The notes under the pieces were generated by a model. It did not search any database and was not told the DNA's origin. It was given only the letters and a program-made list of their open reading frames with translations. The translations under genes were made by a program, and so were the position numbers. From Vibrio algivorus (GTDB lineage: Bacteria; Pseudomonadota; Gammaproteobacteria; Enterobacterales; Vibrionaceae), in the NCBI RefSeq assembly GCF_002218005.2, contig NZ_AP018678.1:124001-188000 (forward strand): a DNA stretch of 64,000 nucleotides, read 5' to 3'. The stretch's first letter is position 1. Each line of letters opens with the position of its first letter. Below, piece by piece: positions 35,154 to 43,383 of the stretch.

Positions 35154-35177
35154 ATAATATTTAAAGAAGGAAGGTAA

Positions 35178-36743
35178 ATGCAGAAATTTCATTCTCAAAT
35201 CACTCAACTTGCACTTGATTTGACGTTAGGAATATCCAATCAAGACCGCTTTGATCGTCTTTTAGAAGTATTAAGAAATATTTTAAATTGTGATGCAGCG
35301 GCATTGCTTGCCTATCGGAATCAACAGTTTGTGCCATTAGCGATTGATGGCTTATATGATGAAGTGATGGGACGACGATTTAATCTTGATGAGCACCCTC
35401 GTTTAGAAGCGATTGCACGAGCGGGTGATGTGGTTCGTTTTCCAGCCGATAGTGATATTGCTGATCCTTATGATGGATTGATCCCTAATAAAGGGGATAA
35501 GTTGCATGTCCATGCCTGTGTTGGGCTACCGTTAATTGCACATGGTCATTTAATTGGTGCGCTGACGATTGATGGTTTTGATGCTCATCAGTTTGATACC
35601 TTTACCGATGGTAACTTACGAACTATTAGTGCACTGGCTGCGGCAAGTTTACATACCTCCTTATTAGTAAAGCAATTAGAGTCACAGGTCGTTAATACTA
35701 GTGATGCTGACTCTCATATCACCAAAGAAATTAACTTAGGTGAGGAGATGATTGGGCAGTCGGGCGCAATGATGGATTTAAGAATGCAGATTCAAGCAGT
35801 TGCTAATACAGATCTTTCTGTTTTGATTATGGGAGAAACGGGAGTTGGTAAGGAACTGGTCGCGACAGCTATTCATAATCAATCGAACCGTTCTAAACAA
35901 AACCTAGTGTATTTAAACTGTGCGGCTTTACCTGAGTCGGTGGCGGAAAGTGAGTTATTTGGTCATGTAAAAGGTGCCTTTACTGGCGCGATTAGTCACC
36001 GTAAAGGGAAGTTTGAATTAGCCGATAATGGCACGCTATTTTTAGATGAAGTCGGTGAATTGCCTTTAGGATTGCAATCTAAGTTATTGCGAGTATTGCA
36101 GTATGGTGACTTGCAGCGGGTTGGTGATGACAGCGTACTTAAAGTGAATACCCGCATTGTGGCAGCAACGAATCGAGATTTGCATCGAGATGTGGTGAAC
36201 GGCAAGTTTAGGGCTGATTTATATCACCGCTTAAGTGTCTTTCCTATTCATGTTCCAGCGCTTAGAGAGCGAACAGGAGATATTACGTTATTGAGTGGCT
36301 TTTTTATTGAAAAGTGCAAACACAAACTAAATTTGAATCATTTAAGTATTTCTCCTGCGACTTTGCAGTTATTGGGCCAATATAGTTGGCCGGGTAATAT
36401 TCGTCAGCTCGAACATGCTATCCACCGCGCGGCCGTATTAGCAAAAACAGAAAATAACCAGTCTAGCCCGATTAGTTTACAACCTCATCATTTTGAATTA
36501 ATACAAGCAGAATCTACCTCATTACAAGGCATTGAGAATCAAAATCAGCTAGCGGATACCGTTAATTCTGATATAGCTAAGGACTATTCTTTGGGTCTAA
36601 AAGTGGCTACTGAAACATTTCAGGCGCAAGTGATTATGGATGCGCTAAACAATAATCAGCAGAACTGGTCTGCTACCGCTCGTGAGTTGAAAATTGACAG
36701 TGGTAATTTGCATCGACTAGCAAGACGCTTAGGATTAAAGTAA
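35178..36743 (+). CDS. norR: Nitric oxide-sensing sigma-54 activator NorR
   Basis: 521 residues: a GAF domain (~20-170) that binds NO through a mononuclear iron, an AAA+ domain (~190-425) with Walker A GETGVGKE, the sigma-54 contact loop GAFTGA and Walker B GTLFLDEVGEL, and a C-terminal Fis-type HTH (NWSATARELKIDSGNLHRLA). Activates the divergent norVW. ATG at 35178 after GAAGGAAGG. Length matches E. coli NorR (504) with a slightly longer linker before the HTH. Confidence 0.95.
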   Translation: MQKFHSQITQLALDLTLGISNQDRFDRLLEVLRNILNCDAAALLAYRNQQFVPLAIDGLYDEVMGRRFNLDEHPRLEAIARAGDVVRFPADSDIADPYDGLIPNKGDKLHVHACVGLPLIAHGHLIGALTIDGFDAHQFDTFTDGNLRTISALAAASLHTSLLVKQLESQVVNTSDADSHITKEINLGEEMIGQSGAMMDLRMQIQAVANTDLSVLIMGETGVGKELVATAIHNQSNRSKQNLVYLNCAALPESVAESELFGHVKGAFTGAISHRKGKFELADNGTLFLDEVGELPLGLQSKLLRVLQYGDLQRVGDDSVLKVNTRIVAATNRDLHRDVVNGKFRADLYHRLSVFPIHVPALRERTGDITLLSGFFIEKCKHKLNLNHLSISPATLQLLGQYSWPGNIRQLEHAIHRAAVLAKTENNQSSPISLQPHHFELIQAESTSLQGIENQNQLADTVNSDIAKDYSLGLKVATETFQAQVIMDALNNNQQNWSATARELKIDSGNLHRLARRLGLK

Positions 36744-36823
36744 TAGTGCTGCCATACTCAAGAAAATAAGTTCACTAAACCGCGATATCGATCATGATAT
36801 TAATCGGTAATTAAGGGGAATAT

Positions 36824-37201
36824 ATGAGCCATTTAGTCATTCCAAAACATTGGAAAATCCGACGTTCTACTCACTTTTTTACTAAAGATAATGTACCTAA
36901 AGCGTTAATTACCCATCACAATACGGCTGCCGGAGTGTTTGGGCAGATCTGTGTAATGCAAGGAACGGTTACTTTTTATGGTTTTGCAAATGAAGAAGCT
37001 ACTGAGCCAGAACAAGTCGTGGTAATTAATGCTGGTTCGTTTGCCACTAGTCCACCTCAATATTGGCATCGTGTTGAACTTAGCGATGATGCTCAATTTA
37101 ATATTAATTTTTGGGCTGAAGAAGAGACTGGTAATAAAGCCATGTTTAAGAGCTCAAGAATTCATAGCAAACCAATTGATGGGTTATTAGATAGTGAGTA
37201 A
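36824..37201 (+). CDS. DUF1971 (YeaR/TehB N-domain-like) cupin protein
   Basis: 125-residue small beta-barrel protein. Resembles E. coli YeaR: RRSTHFFTKDNVPKALI, GQICVMQGTVTFYGFANEEA, and the cupin-like SPPQYWHRVE with its His. YeaR is induced by nitrate and NO; here the gene follows norR by about 80 bases, supporting a NO or nitrosative stress link, though no biochemical role is established. ATG at 36824 after AAGGGG. Confidence 0.78.
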   Translation: MSHLVIPKHWKIRRSTHFFTKDNVPKALITHHNTAAGVFGQICVMQGTVTFYGFANEEATEPEQVVVINAGSFATSPPQYWHRVELSDDAQFNINFWAEEETGNKAMFKSSRIHSKPIDGLLDSE

Positions 37202-37264
37202 GCGGTTTAATCACTTCTAAATGACTAATAGCTTATACCTATCAAATCGATATATTCAATCCAT

Positions 37265-37289
37265 TAGCCCTTATTAACTGTAAGGGCTA
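37265..37289 (+). terminator. Hairpin before dps, probable terminator
   Basis: Perfect nine-base-pair stem TAGCCCTTA / TAAGGGCTA with loop TTAACTG; the T tract after it is weak (TTCTAT). It separates the DUF1971 gene from dps. Confidence 0.6.
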
Positions 37290-37337
37290 TTCTATGTCCA
37301 TAGCAAAGTTAATCACTACTCAATAAGAGAGGCGATA

Positions 37338-37808
37338 ATGGAAAAGAATATGATTGGTTTAAATAAACAACAAACGGCTACATTGGTGGATGATCTCAAT
37401 CAACTATTGGCGGATTACCAAATTCTCTATACCAATGTACGTGGTTATCATTGGAACATTAAAGGTCGTGATTTCTTTGAATTGCATGCAAAATTTGAAG
37501 AGATTTATAACGATTTAGTACTGAAAGTAGATGAAATTGCTGAGCGTATTTTGACACTAGGTGGCACACCGGTACATGCTTTCTCTCGTTATTTAGAGAT
37601 GTCAGATCTGGAAGAAACCTTGAATGTGTCGAATGGTACTGAAGCGGTGGGTAATATCTTATCGGCTTACCGAGTATTACTGACTAAACAACGTCAAATT
37701 GTAAAAACAGCCGCTGATGTTGATGATGAAGGTACGGTTTCATTAATGAGTGACTATATTAGTCAGCAAGAAAAAGAAAGCTGGATGTTAAACGCTTATC
37801 TTCAATAA
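37338..37808 (+). CDS. dps: Dps-type DNA-protecting ferritin
   Basis: 156-residue mini-ferritin forming a 12-mer that oxidises Fe(II) with peroxide and shields DNA. Ferroxidase residues are in NVRGYHWNIKGRDFFELHAK and KFEEIYNDLVLKVDEIAERI. E. coli Dps has a longer Lys-rich N-tail; this one (MEKNMIGLNKQQ) is short, so direct DNA binding is uncertain. Its own terminator follows. Confidence 0.92.
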   Translation: MEKNMIGLNKQQTATLVDDLNQLLADYQILYTNVRGYHWNIKGRDFFELHAKFEEIYNDLVLKVDEIAERILTLGGTPVHAFSRYLEMSDLEETLNVSNGTEAVGNILSAYRVLLTKQRQIVKTAADVDDEGTVSLMSDYISQQEKESWMLNAYLQ

Positions 37809-37836
37809 AAATGAATAACCGATAATAACTGAATGG

Positions 37837-37869
37837 GAGCCCAAGTTTGAATGCTTGGGCTCTTTTTTT
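37837..37869 (+). terminator. Terminator after dps
   Basis: Perfect stem GAGCCCAAG / CTTGGGCTC, eight-base loop, then seven T residues. Confidence 0.93.
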
Positions 37870-38039
37870 AGGTATTTAAATTAACCATAACAAAATAAAG
37901 GTTAAAGTGATCACATTTATGAAACAATAAGTTACACCTTGATCACGAACTGTTCTTTTCAGGGTTCTCTTTCAATAAGATATGCTTTAAAAGTACAGCA
38001 TAATCAACCGTATAATATGCATCATAAGGTGACGAAGTT

Positions 38040-39503
38040 ATGTCAGTATTAACAAAAGAAGAATCAATCCCTGGCGGTTCGCGTTATGTAGGTTTAATTC
38101 TCGGTCCTTTGGTTCTTATTTTAACGCTTATCTTTCCTGCGCCATTTGAAGGATTAAGTGAGCCAGCTTGGCGTATGATTGGCTTAGCAACGTTTATGGC
38201 TATTTGGTGGGTAACCGAAGCTGCGCCGATTCCTGTTACATCGTTTTTACCGATCATTCTCTCACCGCTACTTGGTACTGCGGATATTAAAACTGCCACC
38301 GCAGCCTATGCTAACCCATTAATTTTCTTATTTTTGGGTGGTTTTATGTTGTCGATTGCGATGGAAAAATGGAACTTGCATCGACGCGTAGCACTGATTG
38401 CCATGTTAGCCGTGGGCAATAAACCTGCACATCAAGTCGGAGGGTTAATGTTGGTTACAGCGTTTCTTTCTATGTGGATGAGTAATACCGCGACGGCTGT
38501 GATGATGTTGCCGATTGGGATGTCGATAATTGGCATGGTATGCGGCGAAAAAGGCGATAAAAATCCACAGTTTGCTAGTGCACTATTACTCGGTATTGCT
38601 TACTCCGCAAGTATTGGTGGGCTTGCGACCTTAATCGGTACCCCACCAAATGCTTTGCTTGCGGCATATCTCTCTAACACTTATCAAATTGAACTAGGCT
38701 TCGGTCGCTGGATGATGGTGGGCTTACCATTGACGATTGTGATGCTGACACTGGCTTGGGTATGGCTAACTAAAGTGTCTTATAAGCTGCCGAATGAAGA
38801 AGCGGGTGATGCGCGCAGCTTATTGAAAAATCAATTGCAGTTATTGGGTAAATTAAGTAAAGGTGAAAAATGGGTGGCGGTAATTTTTGTCGGTGCTGCT
38901 ATTAGCTGGATTATTCGCCCATTGCTTGCTAAATGGACTGGCTTGCCAATTAACGATACCAGTATCGCGATTTTTGCTGCTTTACTACTGTTTGTTATTC
39001 CGGTAAATGTGAAAAAACAAGAGTTTATATTAGATTGGGAAAGCACTAAGAAGTTGCCTTGGGGCGTACTATTGCTATTTGGTGGCGGCTTAAGTTTAGC
39101 GGCGCAGATTAAATCATCTGGTTTAGCCGATTTCATTGGCGATAGCCTAGGCGCCACTAATGGTATGCCGATTATTGTTGTGATGCTGATTGTTACTGCG
39201 GCAATTATCTTCTTAACCGAAGTGACCAGTAATACCGCTACGGCAGCAGGCTTCCTGCCGTTACTCGGCCCAATAGCCATTGCCATGGGGGAAGGCCCAA
39301 TGATGCTAGCGATCCCAGCAGCACTCGCGGCAAGTTGTGCCTTTATGATGCCGGTAGCCACACCACCAAACAGTATCGTCTTTGCTTCTGGTCAGCTTAA
39401 AATCAAAGAGATGATTCGTGCAGGCTTTGCATTGAATATCATGGGCATTTTCATTATCACAGCGTTAAGTTACACGCTGGCTGCTTGGGTATTTGGGATG
39501 TAG
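38040..39503 (+). CDS. SLC13/DASS sodium-dicarboxylate symporter (INDY-like)
   Basis: 487-residue inner-membrane carrier taking up di- or tricarboxylates (succinate, citrate) with sodium. Carries the two SNT motifs that form the substrate and sodium sites, as MSNTATAVMMLPIG and TSNTATAAGFLPL, and the matching loop TLIGTPPNALLAA. Closest in layout to the Vibrio cholerae VcINDY transporter whose structure is known. ATG at 38040 after AAGGTGACG. Substrate could also be sulfate in other branches, but SNT pairing favours carboxylates. Confidence 0.85.
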   Translation: MSVLTKEESIPGGSRYVGLILGPLVLILTLIFPAPFEGLSEPAWRMIGLATFMAIWWVTEAAPIPVTSFLPIILSPLLGTADIKTATAAYANPLIFLFLGGFMLSIAMEKWNLHRRVALIAMLAVGNKPAHQVGGLMLVTAFLSMWMSNTATAVMMLPIGMSIIGMVCGEKGDKNPQFASALLLGIAYSASIGGLATLIGTPPNALLAAYLSNTYQIELGFGRWMMVGLPLTIVMLTLAWVWLTKVSYKLPNEEAGDARSLLKNQLQLLGKLSKGEKWVAVIFVGAAISWIIRPLLAKWTGLPINDTSIAIFAALLLFVIPVNVKKQEFILDWESTKKLPWGVLLLFGGGLSLAAQIKSSGLADFIGDSLGATNGMPIIVVMLIVTAAIIFLTEVTSNTATAAGFLPLLGPIAIAMGEGPMMLAIPAALAASCAFMMPVATPPNSIVFASGQLKIKEMIRAGFALNIMGIFIITALSYTLAAWVFGM

Positions 39504-39512
39504 GGGAACGTT

Positions 39513-39560
39513 GATCGAGTGCTTCGCTTCTTGGGCGCTACGCTGCTCGTAACTCGATGA
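39513..39560. repeat. CGAGCAGCG-type repeat module (family D)
   Basis: GATCGAGTGCTTCGCTTCTT then GGGCGCTACGCTGCTCGTAA and CTCGATGA, 10 bases after the SLC13 stop. Inverted relative to 7086-7120. Confidence 0.7.
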
Positions 39561-39578
39561 TTCTGTAGTGATTTAACT

Positions 39579-39611
39579 AAGCCGATAAATATTATTGTTA
39601 TCGGCTTTTTT
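39579..39611 (+). terminator. Terminator after the SLC13 gene
   Basis: Stem AAGCCGATAA / TTATCGGCTT, nine-base loop, T tract. Confidence 0.92.
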
Positions 39612-39614
39612 CTT

Positions 39615-39656
39615 TTCCGAGATTCGAGCGACGACACGCGAAGCGTCCTAGTTACG
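39615..39656. repeat. CGAGCAGCG-type repeat module (family D)
   Basis: TTTCCGAGATTCGAGCGACG followed by ACACGCGAAGCGTCCTAGTT. It ends at the olsF stop codon, which lies inside its last bases. Confidence 0.65.
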
Positions 39657-41394
39657 TATTCTTATGCTTTTCCAAGTACTCCGCACTTTCTTCCTTCCCC
39701 ATATATTTCGCTAAAGTACGCTGCGGCACTTTACGTAGATCAACTACAATTAAGCCATCAAGTGCATCATTAAAGTCTTTATCGACATTAAAGCTGATCA
39801 ATTTGCCATTAAGGTTGAGGTATTGCTTGAGTAGTACAGGAATGCTTTTTTGTCCTAAACGAGTGAGTACTTTGGAGAGTAATTGAATATCGGCTAGTGA
39901 CGACAACATGTCAGCTCGCCAGAAGCTGTTCTTGCTTTTTTTAAGTGGGTTACTGGCCTTCACTAAGCTAGCACTGTCTTGATCAAAATGATGCATTTCA
40001 AGGGTGGACACCATTAATTCTCGAGCGGTAGGGCTGTATTCACTGCTAATACTGACCGGGCCAAATAAGTGAGTATATTGTGGATTTCGATAAGCGTAAG
40101 TAGCAATGCCTTTCCATAATAGTAGTAATGCAGTGAGACTACGTTGGTAGGGTAGGTCGATAACCGAACGACCCATTTCAATAGCATGACCAAATTGATT
40201 GATCAGCGTTTCATCAAATTGGAAGAGGGTTCGAGAATATAAACCTTTCACGCCTTTATTTTGCAAAATGTGATCGGTTAATCCGAGTCGATATGCGCCG
40301 ACTAATCGCTGGGCTTCGTTATCCCAAATGAATAGGTGCTGGTAGTAGTGGTCGAATTCATCAAAATCACACTCTTTACCTGTGCCTTCATTGACTAAGC
40401 GAAAGTTCGCTTCCCTAATTCGACCAATTTCCAATACGATGTTTGGGATCTCTTCAAATTTGGCACAATAAACATCAAAGTTTTTAAAGTTTAAGAGGTG
40501 AGCTGATGTTGGTAGTCCGTGAATATCTGAGATCAATTGATCCTGTAAGATCGGTGCGATCACTGGTGTTTGATGGGGCAAGCTAGGGGCTTGATGTTCG
40601 GCTCTAGGAGCCAGTAAGTAAGTATTTAACCTCAGATAATCAACGATGTGTTGCTCGCAAGATAAGCTCTCAATCTCTTTTTTATCAATCAACTCACCAA
40701 TGGAAATATCAATAACTTGTTGTTTTTTATTTAACATTTCTCGGCCTAGCATTGCAGTTCGCAAGTAAGGATGAACCATACCTGCCCAATAAAAAGGCTT
40801 ACTATTATGGCCGTTGATATGCATAGCGAGTGCGTTGGCATTGCTACGTTTGATCAATTTAGCGACTGAACGACTCCAAGGTTTGTCATTGAGTTGGCCC
40901 TGTTTATCAAAAGTAGAGACTTCACCTGCTGGAAAAACCAATAAGACACCACCGTTTTGTAAATGCTGTAGTCCTTCACGTAACGCTTTGATATTGGCAC
41001 TGACGGCATTTTTGCCTTCAAACACATCGACACTAATAAAGAGCGGTGCTAATTCTGGCAGCCTCTTTAAAAACTGATTGGCCAATATTTTTACATCAGG
41101 ACGAACCTGTAACAGCATTTCTGCCAATATGACACCTTCCACTGCGCCGAGTGGATGGTTGGCGACGATCACAAGTGGTCCCGTGGCAGGAATATTACTG
41201 AGATGCCCGGAAGCAATTTGATATTGTACGCCTAACTTTTCTAAGGTATGACGTAAAAAGCTTTTTGTATTGAGATGCCTTGGTAATTGTTGATAGTAGG
41301 TATCTAAAGTGTGCAACCCAGTCACTCTTTCTGCCGCACGTTCGAGTAGGCGAAAAGGGGTCACGCAGGGTAAACGAAAAGGACTAGTTTGCAT
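39652..41394 (-). CDS. olsF: Bifunctional ornithine lipid synthase OlsF
   Basis: 580 residues with two domains. The N-terminal half is a PlsC-type acyltransferase (LVIVANHPLGAVEG, catalytic His80, and VFPAGEVSTF) and the C-terminal half a GNAT-like OlsB N-acyltransferase (REANFRLVNEGTGKECDFDE, GAYRLGL, MGRSVIDLPYQRSLTALLL). This fusion is OlsF, which makes ornithine lipids in Serratia and vibrios, helping under phosphate limitation. Often annotated as hemolysin, which is misleading. Start ATG 41394. Convergent with SLC13. Confidence 0.85.
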   Translation of the reverse strand: MQTSPFRLPCVTPFRLLERAAERVTGLHTLDTYYQQLPRHLNTKSFLRHTLEKLGVQYQIASGHLSNIPATGPLVIVANHPLGAVEGVILAEMLLQVRPDVKILANQFLKRLPELAPLFISVDVFEGKNAVSANIKALREGLQHLQNGGVLLVFPAGEVSTFDKQGQLNDKPWSRSVAKLIKRSNANALAMHINGHNSKPFYWAGMVHPYLRTAMLGREMLNKKQQVIDISIGELIDKKEIESLSCEQHIVDYLRLNTYLLAPRAEHQAPSLPHQTPVIAPILQDQLISDIHGLPTSAHLLNFKNFDVYCAKFEEIPNIVLEIGRIREANFRLVNEGTGKECDFDEFDHYYQHLFIWDNEAQRLVGAYRLGLTDHILQNKGVKGLYSRTLFQFDETLINQFGHAIEMGRSVIDLPYQRSLTALLLLWKGIATYAYRNPQYTHLFGPVSISSEYSPTARELMVSTLEMHHFDQDSASLVKASNPLKKSKNSFWRADMLSSLADIQLLSKVLTRLGQKSIPVLLKQYLNLNGKLISFNVDKDFNDALDGLIVVDLRKVPQRTLAKYMGKEESAEYLEKHKNT

Positions 41395-41469
41395 ATTGAG
41401 CTCCTAGATAGCAGCTATCACTTCCACGATTGAGATAATTTACTGGTTAGATCTTACAATTTCTTTACA

Positions 41470-41518
41470 GCTTGTTTTATTCTTGCTGAAACTCGCATCT
41501 TGAAGTTACTTGGGTATA
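41470..41518. repeat. Dispersed repeat, family A half-element
   Basis: GCTTGTTTTATTCTTGCTGA then AACTCGCATCTTGAAGTTAC and TTGGGTATA. The same half recurs at 45938-45986 and 52399-52443. Confidence 0.8.
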
Positions 41519-41527
41519 CCCCTTTGA

Positions 41528-41992
41528 TTAATCCAAAATGCTTGGCCAGTTTTGATCGGCGGCTTTGATGAAGCTGTCTTTTTTAGGTAGCCAGGTATCT
41601 TGCACGCTTTGGTCGTAGTTGATGTAGAGCTTGCCTTGATGGATAGTCCATTGGTGTGGATCGCCTGGTGCTAATTGATTTTTTTCTCCGATAGCCCAAG
41701 CGCAATAACCACCATATTGTGGAGCATATTTCTCCGGGTTATCAGTAAACATATCTAAGTGTTCTTTATTGATAAACCACCACTCGGCACCTTGGTATTT
41801 CACTTTAAAGTTACTTTTACCTTCAACCGCTTTGCCTTCGGTAAAGTAAGCCACAGTATCATAGCCTTCGAGCGCTTTATTGCTGAAGAAACCAGTATAA
41901 ATAGGGTCATTTTCCGCCATTACTTGGGGGCTAAATAACGCTTGGCTAACAACGAGCAAAATAAAGGTTAGAGTTTTCCAATAGGCTTTCAT
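41528..41992 (-). CDS. Exported YHS-domain protein
   Basis: 154 residues with a Sec signal peptide (TLFILLVVSQALFSPQ-like stretch, cleaved near VMA-E). The core is a YHS domain (YQGAEWWFINKEHLDMFTDN ... YGGYCAWAIG), which in other proteins binds metals such as copper or heavy metals. Metal handling in the periplasm is an inference. The ATG overlaps the stop of the NRDE gene by four bases (ATGA), so the two are translated together. Confidence 0.8.
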   Translation of the reverse strand: MKAYWKTLTFILLVVSQALFSPQVMAENDPIYTGFFSNKALEGYDTVAYFTEGKAVEGKSNFKVKYQGAEWWFINKEHLDMFTDNPEKYAPQYGGYCAWAIGEKNQLAPGDPHQWTIHQGKLYINYDQSVQDTWLPKKDSFIKAADQNWPSILD

Positions 41993-42750
41993 GGTTGTAT
42001 CTCCATTTTGATGGTTCTTGGAATCGCTGAATTATGGAAGGGCTGATGCTGGCATGGTGCACCAGGTTGGTAGTCCATTGTGACTTGATTGCTATCGACA
42101 TTGATTATGGTAAGGCTAACGGTTTGGGCATCATCACGGTGCATACATACCGAATGAGCACCTGCTTGTGGTTCATGACTAGAATGATAGTTCATTAATT
42201 CACATAAACTCGCTTGGGATTGTGAGTTAGTTTGGCGATTAAAATGTGTAACTCGAGCGGCTTGGACTTTCTCAAATTCAAACGAAGATGAAGTAATAGG
42301 GCTTTCTTTTTTAGTGTGTTTGACTTCAATACCATCCCAGATAATGGCACTAACTTCTGGTTTTCTTTGAAGCTTATTAAGATCGAAGATTAATAAAGTA
42401 AAAGGTGGGAAGTCACTCCAACGAATCGTCCTCAATTGTTTTTCTAATTGTTGCTCGTTAAAGCAAAAAGCAAATTGGCGTACAAGTTGTCCTCGGCTTT
42501 TTAGGGCATTATTTTCTTTGACGGTAGTCGGCATTTGGCCTTGATAATTATTCAGTAAGCACAAGCTAAAACCGTGGTTGTTGGTGGCTATCCACGTGCC
42601 TTGTCCATCTGGATCAATTGGCATTAATGCGTAGCAATCATCTTGTTGAAAGGTTTGAGGCGGAAGTGCAATCGAACGAGTTTTCTGCTCGTCACGATTA
42701 AACAGCACTTGATAACCGTTGTCGGTTATTCTCCAGGTTAAGGTACACAT
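41989..42750 (-). CDS. NRDE (TANGO2-like) family protein
   Basis: 253 residues beginning MCTLTWRITDNGYQVLFNRD then E: a Cys at position 2, exposed if Met is removed, and the NRDE signature. The family resembles Ntn-type hydrolases; eukaryotic TANGO2 members have been linked to lipid and haem handling, and the bacterial role is unknown. It is coupled to the YHS gene by an ATGA overlap and lies 16 bases after the DinB-like gene, so all three form an operon. Confidence 0.82.
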   Translation of the reverse strand: MCTLTWRITDNGYQVLFNRDEQKTRSIALPPQTFQQDDCYALMPIDPDGQGTWIATNNHGFSLCLLNNYQGQMPTTVKENNALKSRGQLVRQFAFCFNEQQLEKQLRTIRWSDFPPFTLLIFDLNKLQRKPEVSAIIWDGIEVKHTKKESPITSSSFEFEKVQAARVTHFNRQTNSQSQASLCELMNYHSSHEPQAGAHSVCMHRDDAQTVSLTIINVDSNQVTMDYQPGAPCQHQPFHNSAIPRTIKMEIQP

Positions 42751-42766
42751 TAGTCTAGACTCCTCA

Positions 42767-43318
42767 TTAGCATTGGCTCCTTAAATAACTGGCGGTCGCT
42801 GGCGCATAAGAAAAGATGCTATCGGTTTTAATCTGGCAAGCTTCGGCATTGACTCTCATTACCGAGAAGTGGTGAGTAGTATGGCTCGACACAAATAACA
42901 GCTCTCTCTGTAGGCTTGAGGGCATTTGGCATATTTGTTGTTGATAAATTGAGGTTTCACTTTTGATGGTGACCGGCGTTGTTAAGTCTTGTTCGTTTAG
43001 CGCGAGTAACCAGCGCTTAATTGCCTGTAACTCATCAATACCTACCTCTCGCTGAGTTTCAACTAATGCCCCGCGACGACGTTGATCGTAATCGATAACC
43101 CCTTGCTGGTAGCTCATCAGGGCAAAGTACATATCATTAATATGGCGCAAGTGAGCCCCTATGCTGCTTTGCACATAAGGCGTGGCGATATAGATGTATT
43201 GAGTCTTATCAAGTTGCCCAAGTAACTGCAGAGCTTGCTCAATGCCTTCAAGATTGGCACTCACTAATGGATGGTGAGCATTGTGATTGTCTGGTGATGC
43301 TGCCATAGATGTCGACAT
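42767..43318 (-). CDS. DinB/YfiT-like four-helix protein
   Basis: 183 residues with the DinB-superfamily fold suggested by SSIGAHLRHINDMYFALMSY and LLFVSSHTTHHFSVMRV, whose three His could bind a metal. Such proteins include thiol-dependent S-transferases and damage-inducible proteins; function here unknown. First gene of the DinB-NRDE-YHS operon; start ATG at 43318, with an in-frame ATG four codons later also possible. Confidence 0.75.
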   Translation of the reverse strand: MSTSMAASPDNHNAHHPLVSANLEGIEQALQLLGQLDKTQYIYIATPYVQSSIGAHLRHINDMYFALMSYQQGVIDYDQRRRGALVETQREVGIDELQAIKRWLLALNEQDLTTPVTIKSETSIYQQQICQMPSSLQRELLFVSSHTTHHFSVMRVNAEACQIKTDSIFSYAPATASYLRSQC

Positions 43319-43383
43319 TCCTTACCTTCTTACTCTCTATAAAGTGTTTAAGCTGCGTGTGCTTAAAGCCTTTGATTCGTTTT

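Noticed and set aside
37900..37960. CRP site upstream of the SLC13 gene
   Set aside because: AAGTGATCACATTT is palindromic, but the TGTGA/TCACA spacing of a CRP site is not met.
38831..39361. 176-codon frame antisense to the SLC13 gene
   Set aside because: Low-complexity Ala/Ile/Ser product, opposite a well-conserved carrier gene; a shadow of its codon bias.
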